Shown here: one piece after another, positions 1 to 11,640 of the stretch
Numbering within the stretch: the stretch's first letter is position 1
Layout: each line of letters opens with the position of its first letter
Assembly: GCF_000003195.3 (NCBI RefSeq)
Contig: NC_012877.2
Coordinates: 23,703,838-23,767,837, forward strand
Direction: 5' to 3'
DNA: 64,000 bases
DNA from: Sorghum bicolor
Lineage: Eukaryota; Streptophyta; Magnoliopsida; Poales; Poaceae
Translations under genes and position numbers: made by a program
Notes under the pieces: generated by a model
Databases searched by the model: none
What the model was told of the DNA's origin: nothing
Seen by the model: the letters and a program-made list of their open reading frames with translations, nothing else

Positions 1-2084
1 TGACTCTCTCTAGTCTCTCTTTTGTGGTATTTCTGGATCCTTACCAAGGCAGTAATGGTGTATGCCTTCTCTCAAAGTATGTGGTATTTGTGGTATAAGG
101 CATAGTGGCATTGCCTTCTCTCTCACCCTACTCTAATAAGGTTTTGATATCTGGAGCTCATAGGTGGGAGACAGCTAATACATACTTACAAGACATTTAT
201 TGCATAGTCAAACCATGGATCCAGAAGAACAAGTCAATAAGTCAAATCAAGATGTGCATGTGTGGCGAATTAATGGTGATAATGGTGAAAGTAATGGTGA
301 AAGTCTAATTCTACTTTTGCTCTTTTGAGGGGGTACATACCTTTCTTGCTCTTTTGAAACTTTTTGAGGAGAATGAGATGCTCTATATTTTCTTTTTCTT
401 TCCTCTCAGGTGGGTATCTTGTACCTCTAATTCTACTGTCGGACACTTGTCCATTTTTACCTCTCGTCTCACTTTTTCTTTTCTTTCGAGGTTCCGGGCA
501 CTTGCCCTTTTTTATTTCCTCGTATTCTTTCTTTTTTTTCTCTCTTTTTTTAGAGCACTCATCTCTTAAAATAATGTAGCAAGTGGTAGTAACCAAGATA
601 ACTTGAGCATTTATTTCACAGGGAAAAACAGAAATGTTTTTGGCTATTCTCTCCCAGATTAGGAGTAGAATATTTTTAGGTGATTCTGGAGATGGAAATG
701 GGTAGATATATCTGGATGCGTACTTCCGGAGTAGAAGCAGCATGTGTGAGTGAACGTGCAAGTGAATCTTGATTTAACCACATGACAAGCTTCTAAGGGT
801 CTACACAGCTTGACCACACTCAATGCTCATAAGCAGTAAAAAGTAAATGTGTGGCTCATAGTCTAGCAAGCATGTATATATGGCTGTGGTAGGAATTTAA
901 ACTCTTATCATACAGGAACTCATCATGCAACATTTTAAAGATTTTCAAAGATAAAATTCTCCCGAATTCTAGCATCTCTAGGAACAGATAAACAGCAGCT
1001 CAACATTCCCATATCATATCCGTTATCGAGTTAGACTTTAGATCAAGTACTCTTCCCACAAGTTCAGGTTTAGAGTAAATTTTAATTAATACCAGTCATG
1101 CCTAAACTTGAGAGAGATTTCAATTTTGAGAACTAGTCATGGCAGAGCAACTACTCATCATTTCCATGTGAGAGCTTATCATGAGGGTTCATAGCAAATT
1201 TTATTTATTTATTTATTTAGCAAACTAAGCAAAGATATATATAAGCATAAAATCCTTATTTGGGTTTTTATGATTATGCATCTTTTTATTATTTGAGTAA
1301 AATATAAACGTGAGTAGAACACTTAGCTGGATAAATGGGGGTGCTCTTCCCCAAGCTGGATCTTGACGTAAATCCTTCTGATGTAGCTAGCAGGTGACGG
1401 AGGTGTATTTGAATGTCAGCAGCGCCCTGACAGCGATTAGGATATCCTCCGTCTGCTAGTCTTCTTTGATCCTTGAATTCTGTGGAGCTCAAATAGACAA
1501 CAAAGCTTTGTGGAACTAGTTAAGTGTTAGCATAAATATCTAGCCTTTATCATGTTGAGCATCCTCAATAAATGTTACTCTTTTTAGTAGGATCATAATT
1601 TTATTTTTATAATTTTATTTTTATAGGATAGGAATATCTTTATTTCATTTTTACACCACCACAGTGAATGTACTTATGGGTTTTATGCCATGAGCATACT
1701 CACATGGGGCTTACTATTTTTAACATTTTTATTTTCTTTTCAAGATGATATGAACTTGATTAACTAAGCAAACTATTTTAAAATAATTGAAAGGAAAAGG
1801 ATAACTACCAAGTTTACCTCTTGGCAAGGCGTTCGGTGTTTTTAAGTCCTCGAACGGGACACTCCATCTTCTCAGTCGTCCTGGGATTCGCTGGATGGCG
1901 TAGTCGGTGGTTCCGGCGACGCCTGCTCTTCGTGTATAACTATCTTCTCTCTACACACCTGACTCGGTGCTATGGTCTCCTCAGGACAGTTCTGTTCAAG
2001 CTGTATGTCTTCAGACCTCACTACTTCTCCTTCGTAGTCTGCCCATCCATCCTTGATGATTTGCCTCCTCTGGTTGCGGTTGTG
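1..2084. other. 3' non-coding part of element A
   Basis: Corresponds to the non-coding segment after integrase in the complete element (54087-55345, other strand). Shared landmarks are an (ATTT)n run at about 1199-1220, a decayed polypurine-like motif near 1349, and near-palindromes GGACACTTGTCC (441-452) and GGGCACTTGCCC (496-507). Open frames here, including 270-761, look like chance. Confidence 0.6.
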
Positions 2085-2400
2085 TCATCTTCTTCTTGTC
2101 CTGACCTGCTTAGAGTCTTTAACTATATAGTTAGAGTCAGTAAAATAGCGGCGTACCTTCTCAGAGGGGAAATGCATGTGGACTTCTCTGGTTCCAATGT
2201 ATATGATTGCTTTAACGGTGCTAAAGAACGGTCTTCCAAGTGCAATGGGTGGATTGTACTCGTCTTCTCCCATGTCAATAACCTTAAAATCATCTGGAGC
2301 TAAATGTATGTCGGTTTTAGTGGCATGGTTCCGAACAGGAGTTGATAGGTGACTGCGGTCATTATGTTGACGTCAGATCCGGTGTCGTAGAGTGTCTTCT
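2085..2400 (-). pseudogene. retropepsin-like fragment 2
   Basis: On the minus strand, just downstream of fragment 1, a second protease C-terminal signature appears: ALGRPFFSTVKAIIY followed by HFPSEKVRRYF. It is clearly not a copy of the fragment 1 tail. The element therefore carries two different retropepsin tails in tandem. The same order appears near 39170-39380 and 39383-39840, so it predates the separation of the two copies. Confidence 0.55.
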
Positions 2401-2530
2401 AAAAAGAATATCCGTTGATTGTGCACTTGATGCTTGGAACACCAGGGTCGTCCTTCTTGATCAAGAAATGCGACTTGAGTTAACGATCTCGACCTCCTTG
2501 AGCTGCAGTGACCATCTTAGCTGACTCAGT

Positions 2531-3037
2531 CTACATTTGCTTGTTCCTGTTCCCCCTGTTGATCCTCTTCCTTGGTTCATGTCGGGATTGCTCTGAGACT
2601 TGTGTAGTCTTGTTCTTGAAGGAAAACATCTCCTTCCTCCCTTTGATGTAGAAACTGATCTTGGCAGCACTAGCGTAGATGATAGCTCCCGAGGTGTTCA
2701 GGAATGGCCTCCCTAGGATGATGGGAACCGTCTCATCAGTACCAGTCTCTATCACCATGAAGTCTGCTAGGGCGTACAAGGTATCAACTCGGACGCAGAG
2801 GTTCCTCAATATTCCCTTTGAGAAACTTAGTGTCCGATCTGCAAGCTGCAAACACATGGTTGCTTCTAGTAAAGGAAGTGTAAAGAATTTTTCATAGAGT
2901 ACCCTGGGTATAATGTTGACGCTGGAGCCAAAGTCGCAGAGTGCTTCTGGGAAGTCCACCATGCCGATGGAGATCGGGATGACGGGGCATCTTGGATTGT
3001 CTCTCTTGACCGGCAGAAGGTCAGTAATTACTTCCAC
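2531..3037 (-). pseudogene. retropepsin-like fragment 1
   Basis: A 168-residue frame resembling the aspartic protease region of plant Ty3/gypsy polyproteins. It shows CDFGSSVNIIP, where the family usually has a D-[LT]-G-[AS]-S active-site loop; then LQLADRT; then the C-terminal hallmark VPIILGRPFLNTS followed by AKISFYIKGRKE. In full elements this region would process Gag-Pol. No gag or reverse transcriptase is joined to it, so it is a relic. A shortened relative lies at 39383-39840. Confidence 0.7.
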
Positions 3038-4513
3038 AACGGGGTTACTCCAGTAGTTACATCCACAAGCATCTCAGGGCAGTGATTGCCTGAGTGTCCA
3101 GTATCTCCAGTGTGTTTGTGCTCCTAGATCTAGGTTCTTCACTTGGTGGAGTCTGGGAGTTGTAAAAGTCCTTCATATTTTGCTCGAAGTGTACCTGCTC
3201 ATAGAGACAAGGCAGAGATCAAGTGCATGGGCCCTGTTGGTGGAAAACACCAACAGGACCAAAAGTGTATTTGTTCTTCTCTAACCTTAAGCATAGTGAG
3301 TAAGGCAAATTTGATGGATAATAAGATCATGAGTGTAGCATTTAAAGCATTTGTCAGATCAGATTGCTCAACCTAATGGAAAGATAATCTATCTATATTT
3401 ATGTTGTTTTTTATGAAATATATCTTCCAAAGATTGAGTGTGCAACATTTTAGCTCATATGATTAGGAGTGTGGGATCACAAAGGTGGAAGGACTAAACA
3501 TGTTGAATCGATTGGGTTGGTTAATCTAGAGTTGTAAATCATACATGTTTGTCTCTTTTATTCATGTGAACGCCAAAACCAAGGAAAAGCTTATAAAAGT
3601 GATAGTCAAGTACCTTAAGATGTTACCTTACTTGAAGAGTGATGGTACAGTATTACCTTGTGGAAGCTTTCCTTTCGTAGCGGTTGTGCATCGTGTTTGT
3701 GGCACCCTCTATGGATCATCTCTTGTGAGCTATGCCTTCCTTGTGTAAATTGTTAAACTTCATGTGTCTCTCTCTTTGTCTCCAATGTGAGTTTGTCTCA
3801 GTACTTCCCAGGTCGATATTGAAAGTTTTCCTGCAGGGGTTAGTCCAACTAAATATCCAATATCTACTATAGCATACTATCGGCTCAAAGATCAACCTAG
3901 ACACCATGTCTAATTTGATTTAGGAGGGAATTTTAACCTAAGCATCATGCTTAATTTAAAATCCTTTGGAAGTAAGATCATCATTCCTAAACTAAGCACC
4001 ATGCTTAATGAAGAGATAAATGAAACTACTCCAAACCTAGACATATACTAAAGCAAATAAAGGTAGCATGGGAGCATTATAGAGATCTACTCAAGTGGAG
4101 ATGAAGTAGTGTGATTAGTATTTAACAAATTGAGCATGTCTCAAAGGTAGGGACAACCAACATAGCAACATGGCAAAGGATGTTTTTATGTAAAGTACTC
4201 CCCCAAGCTTGAATTTTGCAAAATTCAAGTTTGGATGAATTTAATTCAATGTTGTATATACCTTGTGCTTGTCATTCATCCGATCTTCTTTCTCCAATCC
4301 TGGAAAGGTTAGTGACAAGAATACCCGAAGGAATTTTTTTTTTACAATTATCCATATATGCTCAACACACAAGGTAATGTTGCAAATAATTAAAAGCTCA
4401 TGTTACGATCTGATCAGTGCTTATTTTAGGACACTAAGATTGTCCTTGAGAAACCATCAATTTATGTCGGTGAAGTGGTTTCCCCTCCAACACCAACCTA
4501 TATCAAGATCAAC
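3038..4513. other. non-coding internal block of element A
   Basis: No credible coding frame. The stretch aligns along its length with 39840-41370. It contains a polypurine-tract-like motif (CTCCCCCAAGCTTG at about 4199, AGCTTGGGGGAG on the minus strand), although no LTR follows it here. Confidence 0.6.
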
Positions 4514-4726
4514 TCAACGAGACCTGCAAAATTTATTATAGACATATGCATCGACAACCGCCCTTTTAAAGTTTTTATAAATAGAAAGGAAGAGGGGGTT
4601 GGAGATCTCGAATGTGGTGATGTTGGAGAGACCAATGGATTGTGAAGATGTTGCATATGAGCATGGAGTAAATGAAGTGGCTATGAAATAAATTCCATGC
4701 TCATTAATGCTTAGAGTGAAATCCAT
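4514..4726 (-). pseudogene. gag start fused to non-autonomous block
   Basis: The short frame begins with MDFTL, the same start as the gag of the complete element at 49619. It then diverges at once into a segment ending AVVDAYVYNKFC that matches 41371-41560 in the nested element, so the joint lies within about 20 bp of 4700. About 71 residues with no catalytic motif. Probably the scar of the recombination that put this internal block behind this LTR. Confidence 0.6.
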
Positions 4727-4818
4727 GTGGTGTGGTGAAAATGGTAAGGTGAGTGTGATAAAAGGGAAAATAAAAAGGATACACGAACGACTTGGTTCGA
4801 AACTAGCACAGCTACCGT

Positions 4819-4836
4819 TCCCCGGCAACGGTGCCA
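4819..4836 (-). other. primer binding site of element A
   Basis: On the minus strand this reads TGGTGCCGTTGCCGGGGA, seven bases inside the LTR. It differs at one base from the complement of the 3' end of plant tRNA-Asp(GTC). The tRNA sequence is from general knowledge and was not searched. Confidence 0.75.
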
Positions 4837-4843
4837 GAAAGCT

Positions 4844-6122
4844 TGTTGGGTATTTTAAACGCAAACAGAAAAATCCGCAAGCACACGGATACCGATGTAG
4901 CCTTCACCCGGGAGTATTCCAGAGTATCGATTTTCCACAGAGAACGTGAGTGTACTAATTAAGATCCAAGATCGCCCAAGGATAACTATATAATTATTTT
5001 TGGTGGGAAGAGAGGAAGTTTCCTGAGAGTTCTCTAGTTGATCTAAGAATCAAGAATTACTTCAAGATTATTTATATCGGGACATCAGAGCACTAACCAC
5101 AGAAAGAGATGAGAAGGGGGCTAGGAAGGTCTGACTACGGTCCTACAAACACCGATCCGAACGAGGTGGAATACGTCGACCGTTAGGGCTGTCACTACAC
5201 TAAGGCTACCACAACAATCCGCAGGATTGGGTGCAATTCCAGGTAATTGCAAGACTAAACACCACGTCTAATCTATTAATTACTACTCTAGCGTTATAAA
5301 GACTAGAGCACTTGATGCAAGCGGGAATCTAATAAATAACTTGAATGTAAATAAAAGTAATTAAAGAACTCAGGAATTATGAATTGAAGAACCTAGAGAA
5401 CGATGAAGAACGAACCAGATGCTGCAAAAGTACAATGTTGAGGAAGATCTGACAGATCCGGCTCCTCCTCCGCTCTCCTCTTCTCTCTTCCTATTTTCTA
5501 GATTACAACTAGAACTAACTAGAACTAGAACTAGAGGAACTAGAACTTGAACTAGATGAACTAGAACTAGATCTAGATGAACTAGAGGTAGAACTAGAAG
5601 AACTAGAGGGATCCTCTCTACTTGGATGAAGAATTGAAACCCTAGCTTTGATTCTGTAGAAGAGGTATGATCTCCAGGGGCCAGGGGGTCTGGTTTTATA
5701 GTCCCTTCAAGTGAATCTAGGTCGTTGGATCAAACCGACATTGATTGAACGGTTATCCTTGATCCTTTAGGTCGGTGGAGCAATATCCCGAAAGAGAGTC
5801 CTGTTTGGACTCTAGGAGGGGGCGGGCGCCCAGGTCAACTGGGCGGGCGCCCAGTGCCTGGCCCCGTTCGGCCTCCGCTTCCTTCCCGTGGCTTCTGGAG
5901 TCTTCTAGATGGTAGAAAATTGCGCGGCACGTTAATATCTCTATGTAAACCCGACGTGTGGGCCTTTCCTCCGTATTTCCTGATAACCCCCTGCAGAAAT
6001 AGACAAACACCAAAACTCATGGAATTCTGACAGATAAAACCATAAGTCTAGGTGTTGGTTGCATTTGGATCCTTTTCCATGATTAGTTGATGGTTAAATG
6101 TGAGCATTAAGGACCGTCAACA
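4844..6122 (-). repeat. 5' LTR of element A (1279 bp)
   Basis: The left edge TGTTGGGTATTTT and right edge GACCGTCAACA give the usual TG...CA ends. The sequence is the reverse complement of the 1281-bp LTRs at 48221-49501 and 55346-56626 with scattered changes, so it belongs to the same family. It contains a hexamer-like CTAGTT/AACTAG array (about 5510-5610), a GC-rich palindromic stretch near 5820-5860 and a TATA-like motif near 5696. Confidence 0.9.
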
Positions 6123-6683
6123 ATGCCATTCCCATCTCATTGACTGTCTTCTGAAGAATATTCTTGATTTGCTTGTTGGAAGTCTCTGCTTGGCCACTTG
6201 TCTGAAGATGGTAGGGGGTAGCGACGCTGTGACGGATTCCAAGTCTTGATAGATATTGCTTGAAGCTTTTGTCAATGAAGTGAGCTCCTCCATCACTTAT
6301 CACTACTCTGGGAACTCCAAATCTTAGAAATATAACTTCTTCAAACATCCTCTTTGAACTGATGTTGTCGGCATGCTTGCAGGGTAGTGCCTCTACCCAC
6401 TTGGAGACGTAGTCAACTGCCACCAAGATGAACTCACACTTCTTTGATGGTGGAAATGGACCCATGTAATCTATTCCCCAAACATCAAAGAGCTCAATCT
6501 AAAGGTTGTTGGTGAGTGGCATGGCATCCCTTGTGTCAAAGAGCTCAATCTTCTGATATATTGCTTCGTGTCTTCATACATTGTAGGCCAGTAGAATCCA
6601 CACTGCTAGATCTTTGAATGTGTACAAAATGCTCTATAATGACCTCCATATGGTGATGAATGACATCTGTCAATGATCTTCCA
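6123..6683 (-). pseudogene. integrase of element B, cut by element A
   Basis: On the minus strand the zinc-binding region (CHSSPYGGHY) is followed by scrambled sequence with a short repeat (AAGAGCTCAATCT at about 6488 and 6538). The catalytic core follows at 6465-6123: [13 protein letters not shown] and [10 protein letters not shown] give two core aspartates, and [12 protein letters not shown] contains the glutamate. The core ends abruptly after NEMG, where the LTR of element A starts. The C-terminal DNA-binding part is outside the window. Confidence 0.8.
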
Positions 6684-9096
6684 TCATTCCTCAGTGGTCA
6701 CACACCTCCTGAGTAAGCCATCAGAGCATACTCGGAAGAGGTATGGCTCATCCCATATATGTGAACGACTTTCTTGAATAAGTTTTTTCTTGTTTGCTCC
6801 TGGTGGTACATACCCTGAAACCATAAAATTAACAATATCTGCATACCAGGGGTCAGACCTGTTAATCCCGTAGAGCATGTCGTCCCGGAGTGAATCATTG
6901 ATGGGGGTTTCCTGTGGATTCTTAAAATACATTCTAGACAAGTGATCAGCAACAGAATTTTCTACTCCCTTTTTATCTTTTATATCTAAGTCAAATTCTT
7001 AGAGTAATAAAATCCATCTAATCAGGCGAGGTTTACCATCTTTTTTAGAGAGCAGATATTTTAGTGCAGCATGATCAGTGTAAACAATTATGTTAGCTCC
7101 AACTAAATAAGATCTAAATTTATCAATGGCAAAGACAACAGCCAGAAGCTCTTTTTTAGTAGTTGCATAATTAAGTTGAGCTCCTATCAAAGTTTTACTG
7201 GCATAAGCAATTGCATGATGCTTCTTATTTTTAGTTTGTCCCAAAACTGCCCCCACAGCATAATCACTAGCATCACACATAATTTCAAAAGGCAACGACC
7301 AATCAGGGGGTTGAATGATTGGTGCAGAGATGAGTGCATTCTTTAATAAATTGAAAGATGTTAGGCATGCATCATCAAATTCGAAAGGAGCATCCTTGGC
7401 TAGCAAAAGAGTAAGTGGTCTAGCAATAAATGAAAAATCTCTTATGAATCTATGATAAAAACCAGCATGGCCAAGAAAGTTTCGAATTCCTTTTATATTC
7501 ACAGGTGGAGGTAGTTGTTCAATTACTTCAATTTTAGCTTTGTCTACCTCAATACCTCTTTCAGACACTAGGTGTCCCAGCACTATTCCTTCCCTAACCA
7601 TAAAATGACATTTTTCCCAATTAAGGACTAAGTGCTTTTCTTCACATCTTTGCAAAACCTTGTCTAAGTTTTCAAGACAACTATCAAAAGTTTTTCCATA
7701 TACAGAGAAATCATCCATGAAAACTTCAATAATCTCTTCAATCATATCAGAAAATATAGAAATCATGCATCTTTGAAAAGAAGCTGGTGCATTACATAAC
7801 CCAAAAGACATTCTACGGTAAGCATAAGTTACGTTTGGGCATGTAAAAGTGGTTTTGCTTTGATCATCGGGATGGATCGGGATACCCTGAATATCCGTCT
7901 AAGAAACAGAAGAACGAATGGTTCTCTAATCGATCTAGCATCTCATCTATGAAAGGTAAAGGAAAATGATCCTTTCTCGTGGCTTTGTTTAGTTTTCTAT
8001 AGTCTATGCACATCTGCCACCCTATGATGGTGCATTGCGGAATTAGCTCGTTCTTTTCATTCATAACGACAGTCATGCCTCCCTGTTTAGGCACAACTTG
8101 AACCGGGCTCACCCACTCACTGTGCGGCATAGGATATATAATCCCTGCATGCAGCAACTTTATAACTTCCTTTTTAACTACCTCTCTCATCGCGTTGTTA
8201 AGTCTACATTGGGGCTCTCGAGAAGGTGAAACAGAAGGATCTGTCGGAATACGATGGGTACAAATCATAGGACTCATTCCTGTAAGATCTTGGAGTGAGT
8301 AGCCAAAAACTGAGTGATGTTTCTCAAGAATGGTCATTAATCGCAGAGTTTGCTCCTGAGTGAGTTTATCACTAATGATCATAGGAAACTCTGGGTTATT
8401 GTTTAGGAAATCATAGATAAGACCGGGTGGTAAAGTTTTAAGCTCTATGGGAGGTCTAGGTGTTTTTGCAAACTCATCTAAGGGTTCAGGTTCAGAAGGT
8501 TCAGCTTCTTCTTCTATGAAGAAAGGAGCTTCATCTTCTAAGTCTGGTTCATCTAAAAGCTTTAGAGATGCAGCCTTTACCTCCTCCATAGGATCGAGCA
8601 AAAGATATGACTCGGCCTTATTATTTAAGGAGTGTGAAATTGTTATTGGAAATTTAAAAGTTTTCCCAAAAGAAATGTGTACCTTTCTAGTATGACCTTC
8701 ATAAACGAGTCTTCTAAAAGGTTGTCCTATCAACAGGTCGAAGTCCCATGTATCAAAGATATAAAAGTTCAAATGAACCATGGAGCCTTCTACCATAATG
8801 GGTAGGACATTAATAATTCCAAGACTGGGGACTAATCGTCCCGAAGATTCCTTTATGACCTTTGTTGTGGGGGTTAAGACCAAACTTTGAAATAATTTAA
8901 GTGCAAAAGATTCAGACATGATGTCGATCCCCACAATAGGATTATAGAGAGCCTCAAATTGATCAGAATCATAAGCAAAGCGTATAGTTATAGGAGGTGT
9001 GTCAAAACGGATCACATCAGAGGAAAGCTCTGACTCCTCCAACCATTCGCTACTCATGACTGCGATAAGCTCTCTCAATTGATGTTCAGTTGGCAA
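6684..9096 (-). pseudogene. protease-region, reverse transcriptase and RNase H of element B
   Basis: The 9096-7864 frame holds the protease-like region (YNPIVGIDIMS, then LLIGQPF) and the N-terminal reverse transcriptase ([20 protein letters not shown]). At about 7880 bases are missing within GYSGY...PIHPDD, compared with the element at 48221, and the frame shifts. The frame resumes at 7811-6999 with [24 protein letters not shown] and an RNase H region ([24 protein letters not shown]). A stop follows RWILLL, then 6952-6684 continues to the linker before integrase. It would have encoded the DNA-synthesising enzyme; it is now a fossil. Confidence 0.85.
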
Positions 9097-9117
9097 ACAA
9101 ATGCTAAAATGGCCGTT

Positions 9118-9948
9118 TTAGGGTCTGTCAATAGAATGGTAGTTTGAAATGTTTCCAAAATCGGCAAAAAGATCAGGTTCTATATCCAGCATGAAATCAT
9201 GTGGTGGAATTTCTTCCTTTTGTGGCTCAGAACTTGGGATAGCTAAACTAGATAGAGAATTTGGCAGAGTGTTTACTTCGGCTTCGTGGGTTTCATCATG
9301 AAGGGTATTATCCATCTCAGCTTCTAGGATTCTATCTAGGATCACTCTAGCATCATCACTAGGGATGTGAAAGAAAGAACCTCTAGACATTGTATGTAGC
9401 ATTTGTTTATGATCTTTCTAAAGACCTCGAAAAAAGTGAAATAAAAGAACAGGGTCTTCAAGATTAAGGTTTGGACCAGATTCTAAAAGATCAGAAAAAC
9501 ATTTCCAGGATTTTCCCAAAGTTTCATTATCTTTTTGTTTAAAAGATAGGACTTCGAGTCTAAGGTCGCCGATACGGTCGAGGGAATAAAAATATAGGGA
9601 AAAGTTGGCTCGTAAAACTCCCCATTCACCTCGTTGTTGACTTACCTTCTGATTATACCATTGTCTAGCTTCTCCCCTTAAAGAAAAAGGAAAAAGCTTC
9701 CAACGTAAAGTTTTATCAGAAATGCCTTCAATGCGAAGACAATCACATATTTGCTCAAAATCTCTAATGTGAAGGTAAGGGTTTTCGTCTTCCTTTCCTG
9801 AAAAAGATAGGTTTTGAATCATAGCAATCAACCTGGAACTTAACCTATACTGGGATGTTTGGATAGGCTGTGATGACTCCCATGGTAAAAGGTCAGTTTC
9901 CGAAGGTGTTGCGAATTGATAGATTGATTTAGAATCTTGGTTTTCCAT
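9118..9948 (-). pseudogene. gag of element B, interrupted
   Basis: The chosen start is the ATG at 9948 (MENQDSK), about 110 bp inside the primer site. Residues about 45-175 form the retrotransposon gag region: PYLHIRDFEQIC, then [18 protein letters not shown], then ETLGKSWKCF. A stop at 9418-9420 separates this from a second frame to 9118 (DDARVILDRILEAEMD), which continues gag. The capsid would coat element RNA in the cytoplasm; here it cannot be made whole. No CCHC zinc knuckle is visible. Confidence 0.8.
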
Positions 9949-10053
9949 AAGGTAAGAGTAAAGAATATAAAAGAATATAAAAGATAAGAAAAGATAAAAG
10001 TATAGATACAAGCTAGTAGTAAGACTCAAGGTTATCTCAGCAAACCGTCTTTC

Positions 10054-10071
10054 TCCCGGGCAACGGCGCCA
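10054..10071 (-). other. primer binding site of element B
   Basis: Minus strand TGGCGCCGTTGCCCGGGA, with one mismatch to the complement of the plant tRNA-Asp 3' end, eight bases from the LTR. Confidence 0.8.
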
Positions 10072-10079
10072 GAAATGCT

Positions 10080-11294
10080 TGTTGATATTTGGTAACGTAA
10101 TCAGAATTAATCCGCAAGCACACGGATATCGGTGAGCACTTCACCCGAGATGTTATCTAGAGTATCGTATTTATATTTTTACCACTAGGAGAAAGAGTGC
10201 ATCTGACTAACCCGATCTATTACTACTAACCTTTAGGCTACAAAGAATGTTTCTCGATGTGAGTGATGTATAGAGAAGACTACAACCGTAATCTCTTTCT
10301 AACCTTGGTAAGGATAATCTACTATTCTGTTGGGGAGGCTCACGGAATCTAGACACCACAGAGGATGTTCAACCCGCACCTATAAACCCTATCGATCCTA
10401 CTAACGGGATATGGGTTGCAAAGGTAACTCGGAAATGTCACGTTCCTCGCTACTACCACGGTCCAGCTAGTCAGGGGATATCTATGAGTATCCTAGCCCA
10501 AACACCACGTCTACGCTAGAGATAATTACCCTAAACTCTACGTGAAGAGATTAAAGTAAACTCATAAACCAAAGAACAATAAAACAAGAACTTACTAGTA
10601 CTTAGAAGTCGAAATACTGAAGAATCCTAGGAGCAAGCTTCGGGTTAGGAGAACTTGATCCCGCAGGGACAACCTCGAAGTAGACACCGACAGGCCGGGC
10701 TTCCTCCGATCTACACCTCCACTCAATCTCTCTCAATCTAGTAGATCTAGTCTACTCTTACATTGGATGCTAAGCCCTAAGTCTATTTAGAGGAAAGGTT
10801 ATCCTTTGAGGGCACCTCTCAACTCTATGATAAACTTGTTCTCCTCTTGGAGCCAGGGGGTCTGCTTATATAGTCCCCTCAGGTGAACGTTGGCCGTCGG
10901 ATCAAACCGACATTGATTGAACGGTTATCCTTGATCCTTTAGGTCGGTGGAGCGTGATCCGCGAAGTTGAACGTGATTGGGCACAACACCAAGGCGGGCG
11001 CCCTAGGGGGGAGGGCGGGCGCCCTGCCCCCGGGCCCAATCGCCTTCCCGTTTGTTCCCGTGGCTTCTGGAGTCTTCTAGATAGTAGAAAATTGCGCGGT
11101 GCTTTAATATCTATATGTAATCCCGACATGTGGGCCTTTCTTCCTTATTTCCTGATAACCCCCTGCAGAAACAGATAAACAACAAAACTCGTGGAATTCT
11201 GTCAGATCAAACCCTAATTCTAGGTGTTGTTTGTATATTGGTCCTTTCCCTTGTTTATTTGATAAGTAAAATTGATACTTAAGAACCGTCAACA
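10080..11294 (-). repeat. 5' LTR of element B (1215 bp)
   Basis: Edges TGTTGATATTTGG (left) and ACCGTCAACA (right). Same family as the 1204-bp LTR at 42435-43638. The promoter-proximal half (about 10860-11294) is close to the matching half of the 48221-type LTR, while the other half is much more different. Confidence 0.85.
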
Positions 11295-11640
11295 GTCCCA
11301 TGGACTCACTTGATGCGCTGCCTCTAGTACTGTAGTTCGATCCGCCAGGGTGGAGGGGAGAAGAGCGAGCGCCGAGGGAACCTGGTGATGACGACCCCGA
11401 TGAGCGCTCCAAGGGCCCGCGGCTAGCGCGGCCACCCGCTCCGACTCCGCCGAACCCAGCACCAGAAACAGCCTCCATGGCCGCTGCAGCAGGTTGAGTG
11501 GGCGACGGAGACGAGGAACTGAGGCGCGGAGACGAGGCGCGACTGGAGGTGAGTGGAAGTGTGTGGACCGGGTGAGTGGAAGGGTGACTGGAGCTGAGAC
11601 CAGGCCTCGTCTCATAAGACGGCATACGGCGACGGAGGTA
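11295..11640 (-). other. GC-rich segment abutting element B, possible broken first exon
   Basis: Base composition changes sharply at 11295. An ATG at about 11478 on the minus strand opens a Gly/Ser/Ala-rich frame (MEAVSGAGFGGVGAGG) that runs into the LTR. No family is recognised. It could be the 5' end of a host gene destroyed by element B, or simply GC-rich intergenic DNA. Confidence 0.25.

Larger units (their letters stand above)
1..6122 (-). mobile_element. LTR element A, non-autonomous chimera, cut by window start
   Basis: Read on the minus strand, the element begins with a 5' LTR (4844-6122), followed by a tRNA-Asp-type primer site, a few gag codons, and then a long internal block with only retropepsin-like fragments. 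No reverse transcriptase, RNase H or integrase is visible in 1-4843. From about 1 to 4700 the block is closely similar to 37113-41560, which lies inside another LTR element with a different LTR. Element A is inserted in the integrase of element B: B's coding sequence stops at the LTR edge (6122/6123). The 3' LTR lies beyond the window, so its target-site duplication cannot be checked. Mobilisation by an Athila-type partner is inferred. Confidence 0.8.
6123..11294 (-). mobile_element. LTR element B, decayed Athila-type Ty3/gypsy
   Basis: On the minus strand the order is LTR (11294-10080), primer site, gag, protease region, reverse transcriptase, RNase H, integrase. Integrase stops at 6123, where element A is inserted; the remainder must lie left of the window. 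Many stops and frameshifts make it non-functional. The FMDDF polymerase motif and the reverse transcriptase wording match the complete element at 48221-56626, which I place in the Athila/Tat part of Ty3/gypsy by resemblance, without a tree. Confidence 0.85.

Noticed and set aside
270..761. 163-codon minus-strand frame
   Set aside because: It overlaps the conserved 3' non-coding part of element A, has no motif, and is not preserved in the matching copy at 37430-37935.
5753..6020. Frames inside LTR of element A, with counterparts at 48279-48647 and 55455-55772
   Set aside because: The frame recurs because the LTR recurs. It crosses the promoter region and GC palindrome, has no known domain and changes without codon bias.
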